Below are positions 18,208 through 26,505 of a stretch of DNA of 64,000 bases, one piece after another. Under the pieces are notes generated by a model. It was not told the DNA's origin. It saw nothing but the letters and a program-made list of their open reading frames with translations, and searched no databases. The position numbers and the translations under genes were made by a program. The stretch is from JBDSSS01 sp963764195 (GTDB lineage Bacteria > Actinomycetota > Actinomycetes > Actinomycetales > Dermatophilaceae): NCBI GenBank assembly GCA_963764195.1, contig CAVXRG010000007.1:62001-126000 (forward strand). The letters run 5' to 3'. How positions within the stretch are numbered: the first letter of the stretch is position 1; the number at the start of each line of letters is the position of its first letter.

Positions 18208-18536
18208 GGCACCCGCTCCTCGTGCTCGTGCTCGTCGGCGCCGGGGGCGGCCGTGAGGTCGATGTGCCCGAAGCGGCGGAACATCACGAGGATGACGGCG
18301 AGCGCCACGGTCACCTCGGCGGCGGCGATCGTGATGACGAAGATCGTGAGCACCGAGCCGGCGGCGACCGGCGAGTCGGGGCGGGAGCCGACGGTGACGA
18401 GCAGGAGGTTGGCCGCGTTGAGGACGAGCTCGACCCCGATCAGGACGAGCACCGCGTTGCGCCGGGCGAGGATGCCGTGGACCCCGAGGCCGGCCAGCAC
18501 GCAGGCGAGCGCAGCGGGGAGCTGGAGGTGGATCAC
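18204..18536 (-). CDS. nuoK: NADH dehydrogenase-like subunit K, second Nuo cluster
   Basis: 110 aa, three membrane helices. It has GVHGILARRNAVLVLIGVELVLNAANLLLV with the two membrane Glu positions of NuoK (the second in AAAEVTVALAVI). Start is a GTG (VIHLQLPAAL) lying in a GTGA overlap with nuoJ; the longer upstream frame reads as an Arg-rich shadow. The C-terminus has a His/Glu tail (DEHEHEE). Confidence 0.9.
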   Translation of the reverse strand: MIHLQLPAALACVLAGLGVHGILARRNAVLVLIGVELVLNAANLLLVTVGSRPDSPVAAGSVLTIFVITIAAAEVTVALAVILVMFRRFGHIDLTAAPGADEHEHEERVP

Positions 18537-19060
18537 CGGGCCGGCCCCTCGTCGGGTCGGAGCACGAGGCGAGACACCGCGAAGGCGCCGATCAGCGCGA
18601 CGAGGAGCAGCACCGAGAGCAGCTCGAAGGGCCAGACCCACGTGCCGAAGACCGCCTGGGCGATCTGAGGCGTGCCGGCCGCGGGGGCGTCGAGCGGGAC
18701 GGTGACCCCGGCGAGGAGCGGGAGCAGGAGCGAGCCGAGCAGGGCCGCGGTGGCCGCCCCGAGCAGGGCCCCGAGCGCCCGCTGCCAGCCGGGGGTCGAG
18801 ACCTCGTCGCTGCGCCCGATCGGCGCCCGGGTCAGCATCAGCGCGAAGAGGACGAGCACGACGATCGCGCCGACGTAGACGAGCAGCTGGACGAGGCCGA
18901 CGAGCTCCTGCCCGAGCACGACGTAGCACCCGGCGAGCGAGCCGAGGCAGACGAGCAGCCAGAGCGCCGCGTGCACGATGTGCCGGGTCGTCACGGCGAG
19001 CAGGCCCGACAGCGCCGTCACCGCGCCCACGCCGGCGAAGACGAGGTCGCGCGTCGTCAC
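18533..19060 (-). CDS. nuoJ: NADH dehydrogenase-like subunit J, second Nuo cluster
   Basis: 175 aa, five membrane helices. The NuoJ hallmark VGLVQLLVYVGAIVVLVLFALML (about 53-75) is present and followed by a soluble loop and two more helices. GTG start in a GTGA overlap with nuoI. Compared with the 262-aa NuoJ at 34555-35343 it lacks the long C-terminal tail. Confidence 0.92.
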   Translation of the reverse strand: MTTRDLVFAGVGAVTALSGLLAVTTRHIVHAALWLLVCLGSLAGCYVVLGQELVGLVQLLVYVGAIVVLVLFALMLTRAPIGRSDEVSTPGWQRALGALLGAATAALLGSLLLPLLAGVTVPLDAPAAGTPQIAQAVFGTWVWPFELLSVLLLVALIGAFAVSRLVLRPDEGPAR

Positions 19061-19833
19061 TCGCGGCCCTCCTCGGTCGCGATGGCCTCGGTCACGGGTC
19101 CCTCGGTCGGGGCTGCCTGGGTGGCGGGCGTGGCGGGCGTGGCGGGCGTGGCGGGCGTGGCGGTGGCCTCGGCCGCGAGGGTGCGGGCCGTCGGCGCCGC
19201 GCCGCCGGTCGGGGTCCGGCGGGCCCGGGCCGGCCGGGCCGCTCCGGCGCCACCCGCACCACCGGGACCCGCGGCACCCCGTGGCGGAGCCGCAGCCGCC
19301 GCCACCTCGGCGGGCTCGGCGCTACCCGGGTCGAGCGGCCCGGGGGGAGGCACGGTCGCCATCCACGCCCCGAGCCGGTCCTTCTCGTGGGTGAGGTCAC
19401 GGATGTCGAGCTCGGCGTACTCGAACTCGGGGCTCCAGTGGAGCGCGTCGAAGGGGCACACGTCGACGCAGATCCCGCAGTACATGCACAGCGAGAAGTC
19501 GATCGCGAAGCGGTCGAGCACGTTGCGCTGGCGGGCCCGCCCTCCCGGCGTCGTGGCCGGGACCTCCTCCTTGTGGGAGTCGATGTAGATGCACCAGTCG
19601 GGGCACTCGCGCGCGCAGAGCATGCAGGAGGTGCAGTTCTCCTCCGTCAGTGCGATGACGCCACGCGAGCGGGCCGGCAGCTCCGGCGCGACGTCGGGGT
19701 ACTCGGCCGTGTGGGTGTGCCGTGTCAGCGACCGCGCCGTCGTGGCGAGCCCCGTGACGAGGCCGGGCAGCAGGCCGCCGAGCCCACCCCCCTCGGACGA
19801 CGTCCGACCGTCGTCGGGACCGTGAGCGTTCAT
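19057..19833 (-). CDS. nuoI: NuoI-like 2x[4Fe-4S] ferredoxin subunit, second Nuo cluster, with Ala/Pro-rich tail
   Basis: 258 aa. Two complete [4Fe-4S] motifs, CTSCMLCARECP (Cys67/70/73/77) and CMYCGICVDVCP (Cys116/119/122/126), show the electron wire to NuoB is intact. Beyond residue 170 there is an unusual low-complexity extension of about 90 residues, including an (Ala-Thr-Pro)n run encoded by a 9-base repeat. In a complex without NuoEFG this subunit would be the obvious docking and entry point for a soluble ferredoxin (inference). ATG start in an ATGA overlap with nuoH. Confidence 0.92.
   Translation of the reverse strand: MNAHGPDDGRTSSEGGGLGGLLPGLVTGLATTARSLTRHTHTAEYPDVAPELPARSRGVIALTEENCTSCMLCARECPDWCIYIDSHKEEVPATTPGGRARQRNVLDRFAIDFSLCMYCGICVDVCPFDALHWSPEFEYAELDIRDLTHEKDRLGAWMATVPPPGPLDPGSAEPAEVAAAAAPPRGAAGPGGAGGAGAARPARARRTPTGGAAPTARTLAAEATATPATPATPATPATQAAPTEGPVTEAIATEEGRE
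19121..19156. repeat. 9-base tandem repeat inside nuoI2
   Basis: GTGGCGGGC is repeated four times exactly and then degenerates (GTGGCGGTG). On the coding strand it gives an Ala-Thr-Pro repeat in the NuoI tail. The unit is a multiple of three, so copy-number change would keep the frame. Confidence 0.85.
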
Positions 19834-20789
19834 CGGGTCATCACCACTCCCACTGCCGTGATCGCGAGCTGGACGAGGGCGATCGGGACGAGCCAGACCC
19901 AGGCGAGGCGCTGGAGCTGGTCCTCGCGCATCCGGGGCCAGGAGACCCGCAGCCAGATCACCACGACGGCGATCGCGAAGCCCTTGAGCAGGGTCCAGAG
20001 CCACCCGACCGCCTCCTGCCACGGGCCGTGCCAGCCGCCGAGGTAGAGCACGGAGAAGAGCAGCGACATCACGACGATGCCGGCATACTCCGCGAGCAGG
20101 AAGAAGGCGAAGCGCAGGCCGGTGTACTCGGTGAAGACGCCGAAGACGATCTCGGAGTCGGCGACCGGCATGTCGAAGGGCGGGCGCTGCAGCTCGGCGA
20201 GGGCGGCGACGAGGAAGACGACCGCGCCGGGGGCCTGCCAGAGCAGCCACCACGGGGTCCACGCCTCGCCGATCCCGATGAGCGAGAGGGTGCCCGCCGC
20301 GAGCGCCACCGAGGCGACGGCGAGCACCATCGGCAGCTCGTAGGAGACGAGCTGCGCCGCGGCCCGCAGGCCACCGAGCAGCGCGTACTTGTTCGCCGAG
20401 GCCCAGCCGGCCATCAGGGTGCCGATGATGCCGACGCCGATCACCGCGAGGACGAGCACGACGCTCGCCTCGACGTCGGCCCCGACGACCTTGGGCGTGA
20501 TCGGGATGACGGCCAGGGCTACGAGGTAGGGGATCAGCGCGACGAAGGGTGCGAGGCGGAAGACCCGTCGGTCGGCCCGCGCCGGGGTGACGTCCTCTTT
20601 CTGGACGAACTTCACCCCGTCGGCCACGAGCTGGGCCCAGCCGTGGAAGCCACCGGCATACATCGGCCCGAGGCGGCCCTGCATGTGCCCCATCACCTTG
20701 TGCTCGGTCTGGCCGACGAGCAGCGGCAGGGTGAGGAAGGCGACGAGGACGGCGGCCGCGCGGAGCACGACCTCCAGCCAGGGGCTCAC
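19830..20789 (-). CDS. nuoH: NADH dehydrogenase-like subunit H, second Nuo cluster
   Basis: 319 aa, about eight membrane helices. NuoH features include TEHKVMGHMQGRLGPMYAG near the N-terminus, the acidic loop QRPPFDMPVADSEIVFGVFTEYTG (about 205-228) and the FAFFLLAEY helix. The quinone-chamber motif reads RLGPM instead of the usual RPGPN seen in the other NuoH of this window. It also lacks the roughly 100-residue C-terminal tail of that copy. GTG start in a GTGA overlap with nuoC. Confidence 0.92.
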   Translation of the reverse strand: MSPWLEVVLRAAAVLVAFLTLPLLVGQTEHKVMGHMQGRLGPMYAGGFHGWAQLVADGVKFVQKEDVTPARADRRVFRLAPFVALIPYLVALAVIPITPKVVGADVEASVVLVLAVIGVGIIGTLMAGWASANKYALLGGLRAAAQLVSYELPMVLAVASVALAAGTLSLIGIGEAWTPWWLLWQAPGAVVFLVAALAELQRPPFDMPVADSEIVFGVFTEYTGLRFAFFLLAEYAGIVVMSLLFSVLYLGGWHGPWQEAVGWLWTLLKGFAIAVVVIWLRVSWPRMREDQLQRLAWVWLVPIALVQLAITAVGVVMTR

Positions 20790-21331
20790 GACTCCCCTCC
20801 CGGAGACGGCTCGCGCGGGCCCCACTCCGGCCCGGGCACGCCGGGGGCCCTGACCCGACGCCGGCCGGGGGCGCGGACGCTGTCGTGGCCCTCCCCGGGC
20901 TCCTTGCCGCCCGGCCACGGCTTCGAGGCCCGGGCCGCGAGCACGAACGACTTGCGCAGCGGGGTGCCCTCGAAGCCGTCGGGCAGCAGCAGGGGGCGCA
21001 GCCCGAGGCCGGTGCCGTCGTCGAAGCCGTCGAAGTCGATCCCGAACATCTCGTGCGTCTCGCGCTCGTGCCACGCGGCGCCCCCGAAGACGCCCGTCAG
21101 GGAAGGGGCGGGCGCCCCCTCGGGCAACCGGGTCCGCAGCAGGACCGAGCGCAGCGACCGTGGCTCCCCGACGGACAGCAGGTGGCAGACGAGGTCGAAG
21201 CCCGGCTCCGGCGCGTCGGTCTGGTCGACGGCGGTGAACCAGTCGAAGTAGTCGTAGCCCTCGTCGCGCAGCGCCTCGACGGTGGCCGACCAGGCTGCGA
21301 GGTCGACCTCGCGGACGTCGGTGACGATCAC
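20786..21331 (-). CDS. nuoC: NADH dehydrogenase-like subunit C (30 kDa), second Nuo cluster
   Basis: 181 aa. The core FDWFTAVDQ...LVCHLLSV and the signature WHERETHEMFGIDFDG (about 91-106) with LRPLLLPDGFEGTPLRKSF identify NuoC. It is not fused to NuoD: a polar Gly/Pro/Arg tail follows directly and the next gene is nuoH. The absence of nuoD here is the notable feature of this cluster. GTG start in a 4-base overlap with nuoB. Confidence 0.92.
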   Translation of the reverse strand: MIVTDVREVDLAAWSATVEALRDEGYDYFDWFTAVDQTDAPEPGFDLVCHLLSVGEPRSLRSVLLRTRLPEGAPAPSLTGVFGGAAWHERETHEMFGIDFDGFDDGTGLGLRPLLLPDGFEGTPLRKSFVLAARASKPWPGGKEPGEGHDSVRAPGRRRVRAPGVPGPEWGPREPSPGGES

Positions 21332-21945
21332 CGGTCACCGCCGGGGCGGGGCGGTCGGCGCAGGAGGGGGCGACGGACGTCACCGGCGCTGGCGACCCGC
21401 GACCCGGCATACCGACCGCGGATCCGCTCCGTGGAGAGCTTCTCCCCGGCGATCTGCTCCTGGAGCCGGATGATCCCGTGCAGCAGGGCCTCGGGGCGGG
21501 GTGGGCAGCCGGGCACGTAGACGTCGACGGGGATGATCTGGTCGACGCCCTTGGTGACCGAGTAGGAGTCCCAGTAGGGCCCGCCGGAGTTGGAGCAGGC
21601 ACCGAAGGAGATGACGTACTTCGGCTCGGGCATCTGGTCGTAGAGGCGCCGGATCGCCGGGGCCATCTTGTCGGTGACCGTGCCGGAGATGACCATGAGG
21701 TCGGCCTGGCGCGGCCCGGGGGCGAAGGGGATCACGCCGAGCCGGATGAAGTCGTGCGTGCCCATCGACGCGGCGATGAACTCGATGGCGCAGCAGGCCA
21801 GCCCGAAGTTGAAGACCCAGAGGGAGTAGCGCCGGCCCCAGTTGAGCACGACCTTGACGGGGCGCGGGGCATGGTCGGAGACGACGCCGACGCGGACCTT
21901 CGTCCCGTCGTCGCGCAGTCCCGGCATCGGCAGGTCGACCGCCAT
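21328..21945 (-). CDS. nuoB: NADH dehydrogenase-like subunit B (N2 cluster), second Nuo cluster
   Basis: 205 aa. All four ligands of the terminal [4Fe-4S] cluster N2 are present: Cys51 and Cys52 (GLACCAIEF), Cys117 (GACSNSGG) and Cys147 (VPGCPPRPE). Start at 21945 (MAVDLPMPG) in a TGATG junction with nuoA; the longer upstream frame is a shadow. The C-terminal 40 residues beyond QEQIAGEKL are basic and differ from the NuoB at 44341-44895. Electron transfer to quinone would still need a NuoD partner, which this cluster does not encode. Confidence 0.93.
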   Translation of the reverse strand: MAVDLPMPGLRDDGTKVRVGVVSDHAPRPVKVVLNWGRRYSLWVFNFGLACCAIEFIAASMGTHDFIRLGVIPFAPGPRQADLMVISGTVTDKMAPAIRRLYDQMPEPKYVISFGACSNSGGPYWDSYSVTKGVDQIIPVDVYVPGCPPRPEALLHGIIRLQEQIAGEKLSTERIRGRYAGSRVASAGDVRRPLLRRPPRPGGDR

Positions 21946-22304
21946 CAGAACCACCTCAGCAGGCCGTGGCGGGCCGCGTGGGCCAGGCCCAGCACGATGA
22001 CGCCGATGAAGATCCCCATCTCGACGAGGCTCGCGCCGCCGAGGTCGGGGTCGCGCAGCACGAGCGCCCACGGGAAGAGGTAGATCGCGTCGACGGCGAA
22101 GATGACGTAGAGGAAGGAGAAGACGAAGTAGCGCACCTTCGTCTGGGCCCAGCCCTCGCCGACGGGGTCGACCCCCGACTCGTACGTCGTCAGCTTGGCC
22201 GGGAACGGCGCATGCGGAGCCACGAGCCTCCGGGCGGTCATGGCAGCGACGACCAGGAGCACTCCGGCTCCCAGTACGGCGGCGACTGCGACGTACCCGG
22301 ACAT
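21945..22304 (-). CDS. nuoA: NADH dehydrogenase-like subunit A, second Nuo cluster (first gene)
   Basis: 119 aa, three membrane helices. KLTTYESGVDP, VRYFVFSFLYVIFAVDAIYLFPW and LVEMGIFIGVIVLGLAHA match NuoA. The start MSGYVAV at 22304 is preferred over an ATG six codons upstream because TAGGCT, a likely -10 box, lies 7 bases before it, which would place the upstream ATG outside the transcript. It leads a ten-gene cluster reading A-B-C-H-I-J-K-L-M-N and is divergent from korA. Confidence 0.9.
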   Translation of the reverse strand: MSGYVAVAAVLGAGVLLVVAAMTARRLVAPHAPFPAKLTTYESGVDPVGEGWAQTKVRYFVFSFLYVIFAVDAIYLFPWALVLRDPDLGGASLVEMGIFIGVIVLGLAHAARHGLLRWF

Positions 22305-22311
22305 GACCGCC

Positions 22312-22317
22312 AGCCTA
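22312..22317 (-). promoter_or_regulatory. -10 box TAGGCT of the nuo2 cluster, leaderless type
   Basis: On the minus strand TAGGCT lies 7 bases before the nuoA2 ATG. The divergent spacer 22305-22453 (149 bp) must also carry the korA promoter; I see no convincing -35/-10 pair or palindrome for that side. Confidence 0.5.
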
Positions 22318-22453
22318 GTCATCGGTCACGGGCTCCGGATGTCCACGACCTGACGGCCTCCCGGAGTGAAACCGAGCCACCATCTACCATGGATCGAGTC
22401 CGTTGCACAGGCTTCGGACGTTGCCGTGGGGAAGTTCGAGGACGTCGCAGCGC

Positions 22454-24328
22454 ATGAGCACCAAACTGGTCCAGCAGCTCGATCGCGTGATCATCCGCTT
22501 TGCAGGGGACTCCGGCGACGGCATGCAGCTGACGGGTGACCGATTCACCTCGGAGACCGCGCTGCTCGGCAACGACCTGTCGACGCTGCCGAACTTCCCA
22601 GCGGAGATCCGGGCGCCCCAGGGCACCCTGCCGGGCGTCTCGAGCTTCCAGCTCCACTTCGCCGACCACGACGTCCTCACCCCGGGCGACGCCCCCGACG
22701 TGCTCGTCGCGATGAACCCCGCCGCCCTCAAGGCGAACCTCCACGACCTGCCCCGCGGCGCGACGATCATCGTCAACACCGACGAGTTCACCAAGCGCAA
22801 CCTCGCCAAGGTCGGGTATGCCGTGAGCCCGGTCGACGACGGATCGCTCGAGAGCTACCACGTCCACCCGGTCGCCCTCACGTCGATCGCCGTCGAGTCG
22901 CTCGCGTCCTTCACCGACCTGACCCGCAAGGAGAAGGAGCGCTCGAAGAACATGTTCGCGCTCGGGTTGCTCTCCTGGCTCTACACCCGGCCGACGGAGG
23001 GCACCGAGGCCTTCCTCAAGGCCAAGTTCTCCGACCGGCCCGACATCCTCGAGGCCAACCTCGCCGCGCTCCGGGCCGGGTTCAACTACGGGGAGACGAC
23101 CGAGGACTTCTCCGTCTCCTACGAGGTCGCGCCCGCGGCGATGCCCTCGGGCACCTACCGCAACGTCACCGGCAACGTCGCCCTCTCCCTCGGGCTCGTC
23201 GCGGCCGCCCACCGCGCCCACCTGCCGCTCTTCCTCGGCTCCTACCCGATCACCCCGGCGTCCGACATCCTGCACACCCTCGCCGGCCTCAAGCGCTACG
23301 GCGTCACGACGATGCAGGCCGAGGACGAGATCGCCGGGGTGGGGGCCGCCCTCGGCGCGAGCTTCGGCGGGGCGCTCGGGGTGACGACGACCTCGGGTCC
23401 GGGCCTCGCCCTCAAGGCCGAGACGATCGGGCTGGCCGTCTCGCTCGAGCTGCCGCTCATCGTCTGCGACATCCAGCGCGGCGGACCCTCGACCGGGCTG
23501 CCGACGAAGACGGAGCAGGCCGACCTGCTCCAGGCCCTCTTCGGCCGCAACGGCGAGTCCCCGGTTGCCGTCATCGCACCGTCGACTCCCGCCGACTGCT
23601 TCGACATCGCGATCGAGGCGGTGCGGATCGCGACGACCTACCGCACCCCCGTCATCGTGCTGTCCGACGGCTACCTCGCCAACGGGTCGGAGCCGTGGCG
23701 CCTGCCCCACACGGCGGACCTGCCCGACCTCACCGTGGAGTTCGCCACGGAGCCCAACGCGACGGACGCCAAGGGCCAACCGACCTTCCACCCCTACCTG
23801 CGTGACCCCGAGACGCTCGCGAGGCCGTGGGCCAAGCCCGGCACGCCGGGTCTCGAGCACCGCATCGGCGGGATCGAGAAGGCCGACGTCACGGGCAACA
23901 TCTCCTACGACCCGGACAACCACGACCACATGACCCGGCTGCGCCAGGCCAAGATCGACGGCATCGCCGCGACGATCCCGGGCCTGGACGTCGACGACCC
24001 CTCCGGCGAGGCCCGCGTCCTCGTCCTCGGGTGGGGCTCGACCTACGGCCCCATCGCCGCCGCCGTCCGGCTCGCCCGGAGCACCGGCACCCGGGTCGCC
24101 CAGGCCCACCTGCGCCACCTCAACCCCTTCCCCGCCGACACCGGCGAGGTGCTGAAGCGCTACGACCGCGTCGTCGTCCCCGAGATGAACCTCGGGCAGC
24201 TCGCGATGCTGCTCCGGGCGAGGTACCTCGTCGATGCGCAGTCGCACACCTCGGTGCGGGGCCTGCCCTTCCAGTCCGCGCAGCTCGCCGACGTCATCAC
24301 CCAGGCCGTCAAGGAGACCCAGCCATGA
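22454..24328 (+). CDS. korA: 2-oxoglutarate:ferredoxin oxidoreductase, alpha subunit (fused gamma-alpha)
   Basis: 624 aa. The N-terminal gamma-type domain (about 1-190) begins VIIRFAGDSGDGMQLTGDRF and contains NFPAEIRAP. The alpha domain follows with FLGSYPITPASDILHTLA, QAEDEIAGVGAALGASFGG, TTTSGPGLALKAETIGLA and QRGGPSTGLPTKTEQADL. With KorB it oxidatively decarboxylates 2-oxoglutarate to succinyl-CoA, reducing ferredoxin. Start at the ATG at 22454 with GAGGA upstream; a TTG 17 codons earlier is less likely. Its stop overlaps korB as ATGA. Divergent from nuo2, which lacks the NADH module. Confidence 0.95.
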   Translation: MSTKLVQQLDRVIIRFAGDSGDGMQLTGDRFTSETALLGNDLSTLPNFPAEIRAPQGTLPGVSSFQLHFADHDVLTPGDAPDVLVAMNPAALKANLHDLPRGATIIVNTDEFTKRNLAKVGYAVSPVDDGSLESYHVHPVALTSIAVESLASFTDLTRKEKERSKNMFALGLLSWLYTRPTEGTEAFLKAKFSDRPDILEANLAALRAGFNYGETTEDFSVSYEVAPAAMPSGTYRNVTGNVALSLGLVAAAHRAHLPLFLGSYPITPASDILHTLAGLKRYGVTTMQAEDEIAGVGAALGASFGGALGVTTTSGPGLALKAETIGLAVSLELPLIVCDIQRGGPSTGLPTKTEQADLLQALFGRNGESPVAVIAPSTPADCFDIAIEAVRIATTYRTPVIVLSDGYLANGSEPWRLPHTADLPDLTVEFATEPNATDAKGQPTFHPYLRDPETLARPWAKPGTPGLEHRIGGIEKADVTGNISYDPDNHDHMTRLRQAKIDGIAATIPGLDVDDPSGEARVLVLGWGSTYGPIAAAVRLARSTGTRVAQAHLRHLNPFPADTGEVLKRYDRVVVPEMNLGQLAMLLRARYLVDAQSHTSVRGLPFQSAQLADVITQAVKETQP

Positions 24329-25410
24329 CCACCCCCAGCCGCGTCGACCTCGGCCTGCCCACCCTCGGAGCGTCCGGGACCGAGGGCGTCCCGCGCCTGC
24401 CCGACGGTGAGGCGCTCGGCAAGCGGGACTTCACCTCCGACCAGGAGGTGCGGTGGTGCCCAGGGTGCGGGGACTACGCGATCCTCGCCGCGGTCCAGGG
24501 CTTCCTGCCCGAGCTCGGCCTGCGTCGGGAGAACGTCGTCTTCGTCTCCGGGATCGGCTGCTCCTCCCGCTTCCCCTACTACCTCGACACCTACGGGATG
24601 CACTCGATCCACGGCCGCGCCCCGGCCATCGCCACGGGCCTCGCCGCGACCCGCGAGGACCTCTCGGTGTGGGTCGTCACCGGCGACGGCGACGCCCTGT
24701 CGATCGGCGGCAACCACCTCATCCACGCCCTGCGGCGCAACGTGAACCTCACGATCCTGCTGTTCAACAACGAGATCTACGGCCTGACGAAGGGGCAGTA
24801 CTCCCCCACCTCGCACGTCGGCCAGGTGACGAAGTCATCGCCCCTCGGCTCGCTCGACCGGCCGTTCAACCCGGTGTCGCTCGCGCTCGGCGCCGAGGCC
24901 ACCTTCGTCGCGCGCACGATGGACTCCGACCGCCAGCACCTCACCGGGGTGCTGCGCGCTGCCGCGGCCCACCGGGGGTCGGCGCTCGTCGAGATCTACC
25001 AGAACTGCCCCATCTTCAACGACGGCGTCTTCGACGTCCTCAAGGACCGCACCGAGGCCGCCGCCCGACTGCTCCACCTCACCGACGGTGAGCAGGTCGC
25101 CGCCGGTGACCGTGCCGTCGTGCGCAACGACAGCGGCGCGCTCTCCGTCGTCGCCCGCGAGGACGCCGACCCCGCGCGCATCGTCGTGCACGACGCGGGG
25201 GCCGACGACCCGAGCGCCGCCTTCGCGCTGTCCCGCCTCGACACCCCCGACCTCGGTCACGTCCCGATGGGCATCTTCCGCAACGTGCAGCGGCCGACCT
25301 ACGACGACGGGCTCCGCGAGCAGGTCGCCTCCGCCCGCACGGGCGAGGTCACCGACACCGACATCGACGCCCTCCTCGCGGGCCGTGACACCTGGACCGT
25401 GGGAGCGTGA
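24325..25410 (+). CDS. korB: 2-oxoglutarate:ferredoxin oxidoreductase, beta subunit
   Basis: 361 aa. TPP/Mg binding GDGDALSIGGNHLIHALRRN...LFNNEIYGLTKGQ and the cysteines WCPGCGDYAIL, GIGCSSRFP and QNCPIFND, which supply the [4Fe-4S] cluster, identify the KorB/POR-beta subunit. Two-subunit KorAB enzymes are known from mycobacteria and other actinobacteria, where they can run beside or instead of the 2-oxoglutarate dehydrogenase complex. No ferredoxin gene is seen next to it. ATGA overlap with korA; GTGA overlap with rarD. Confidence 0.95.
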   Translation: MTTPSRVDLGLPTLGASGTEGVPRLPDGEALGKRDFTSDQEVRWCPGCGDYAILAAVQGFLPELGLRRENVVFVSGIGCSSRFPYYLDTYGMHSIHGRAPAIATGLAATREDLSVWVVTGDGDALSIGGNHLIHALRRNVNLTILLFNNEIYGLTKGQYSPTSHVGQVTKSSPLGSLDRPFNPVSLALGAEATFVARTMDSDRQHLTGVLRAAAAHRGSALVEIYQNCPIFNDGVFDVLKDRTEAAARLLHLTDGEQVAAGDRAVVRNDSGALSVVAREDADPARIVVHDAGADDPSAAFALSRLDTPDLGHVPMGIFRNVQRPTYDDGLREQVASARTGEVTDTDIDALLAGRDTWTVGA

Positions 25411-26444
25411 CGACCCGGCCCACCGCAGCGACGTCCGCCACTGCCTCGACCACCGGATCGCCGGGGCTCGAGGCAGCTGCGGTGGGGCCTCCCCGGCGCT
25501 CGTCGGCCGCGCCGACGGGAGAGGTCGGCCGGGGCACCCTGCTCGGCTTCGTGGCCTACGGCATCTGGGGCCTCTTCCCGCTCTACTTCGACGCCCTCAA
25601 GCCGGCGGGCGCCTGGGAGATCCTCGCGCACCGGATCCTCTGGACGCTGTTGTTCTGCCTCATCCTGCTCACCGTGCGCCGCGACGTCGGCTGGGTCGCC
25701 CCCCTGCTGCGCCGGCCGAGGATGCTGGCCGGCATCACCCTCGCCGCGGTGCTCATCGCCGTCAACTGGGTCGTCTACGTCGCCGCCGTCACCTCGGGCA
25801 ACACGAGCGACGCCGCGCTCGGCTACTTCCTCAACCCGCTCGTCACCGTCGCCCTCGGCGTCGTCGTGCTCCGTGAGCGGCTCCGCGCGCTCCAGTGGGC
25901 GGCCGTGGCCATCGGGGTCGTCGCGGGGGTCTACCTCGGCGTCTCCGGCGGGCGCGTCCCGTGGATCGCCCTGACCCTCGCACTGTCCTTCGCCCTCTAC
26001 GGGCTGACCAAGAAGAAGCTCGGGGCGACCCTCGAGGCCGTCCCCGGCCTCACCGTCGAGACCGTCGTGCTCGCCCCCGTCGCGGCGGTCACCCTCTTCG
26101 TCGTCGCGAACCACGGCGGCCTCGAGTTCGGCCGGCACGGAGGGCTGCACACCGGCCTGCTCGTCGCCTCCGGGGCCATCACCGCCCTGCCGCTGCTGTC
26201 CTTCGCGGCGGCGGCGCGACGCATCCCGCTCGTGACGATCGGGCTGATCCAGTTCGTCACCCCGGTCATGCAACTGCTCTGCGCCGTGCTCCTGCTCGGG
26301 GAGCACCTCCCCCGCGAGCGCTGGATCGGGTTCGGGATCGTCTGGGTGGCGCTCGTGCTGCTCAGCCTCGACTCGCTGCTCACGCTGCACGGGTCCCGGC
26401 GCCGGGCGCGCGACGCCGTCCCCGTCGACGACTGCCCCCGCTGA
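25407..26444 (+). CDS. rarD: EamA/RarD-family membrane transporter
   Basis: 345 aa. After about 45 Thr/Ala-rich residues come ten membrane helices with GFVAYGIWGLFPLYFDALKP, the classic RarD start, then ITLAAVLIAVNWVVYVAAV and LGYFLNPLVTVALGVVVL. Drug/metabolite transporter superfamily; substrate unknown. The GTG start sits in a GTGA overlap with korB, so it is cotranscribed with the oxidoreductase, although its N-terminal leader is low in similarity and the true start could be later. Confidence 0.88.
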   Translation: MTTRPTAATSATASTTGSPGLEAAAVGPPRRSSAAPTGEVGRGTLLGFVAYGIWGLFPLYFDALKPAGAWEILAHRILWTLLFCLILLTVRRDVGWVAPLLRRPRMLAGITLAAVLIAVNWVVYVAAVTSGNTSDAALGYFLNPLVTVALGVVVLRERLRALQWAAVAIGVVAGVYLGVSGGRVPWIALTLALSFALYGLTKKKLGATLEAVPGLTVETVVLAPVAAVTLFVVANHGGLEFGRHGGLHTGLLVASGAITALPLLSFAAAARRIPLVTIGLIQFVTPVMQLLCAVLLLGEHLPRERWIGFGIVWVALVLLSLDSLLTLHGSRRRARDAVPVDDCPR

Positions 26445-26462
26445 CCGCGACCCCGCGGGGAC

Positions 26463-26505
26463 CGGGGCATGACGGGGGCATGATGGGGGCATGATGAGGG
26501 CATGA
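26463..26505. repeat. 11-base tandem repeat holding successive ATGs before fumC
   Basis: The unit GGGGGCATGAT occurs about four times (ATGs at 26469, 26480, 26491 and 26502), with the last ATG being the fumC start. Because 11 is not a multiple of three, each ATG is in a different frame and each is followed by A, giving ATGA. The G-run could act as a Shine-Dalgarno. Confidence 0.8.

Noticed and set aside
22305..22453. A second Rex operator in the nuo2/korA divergent spacer
   Set aside because: No GTGAA...TTCAC inverted repeat is present; the only GTGAA there has no partner.
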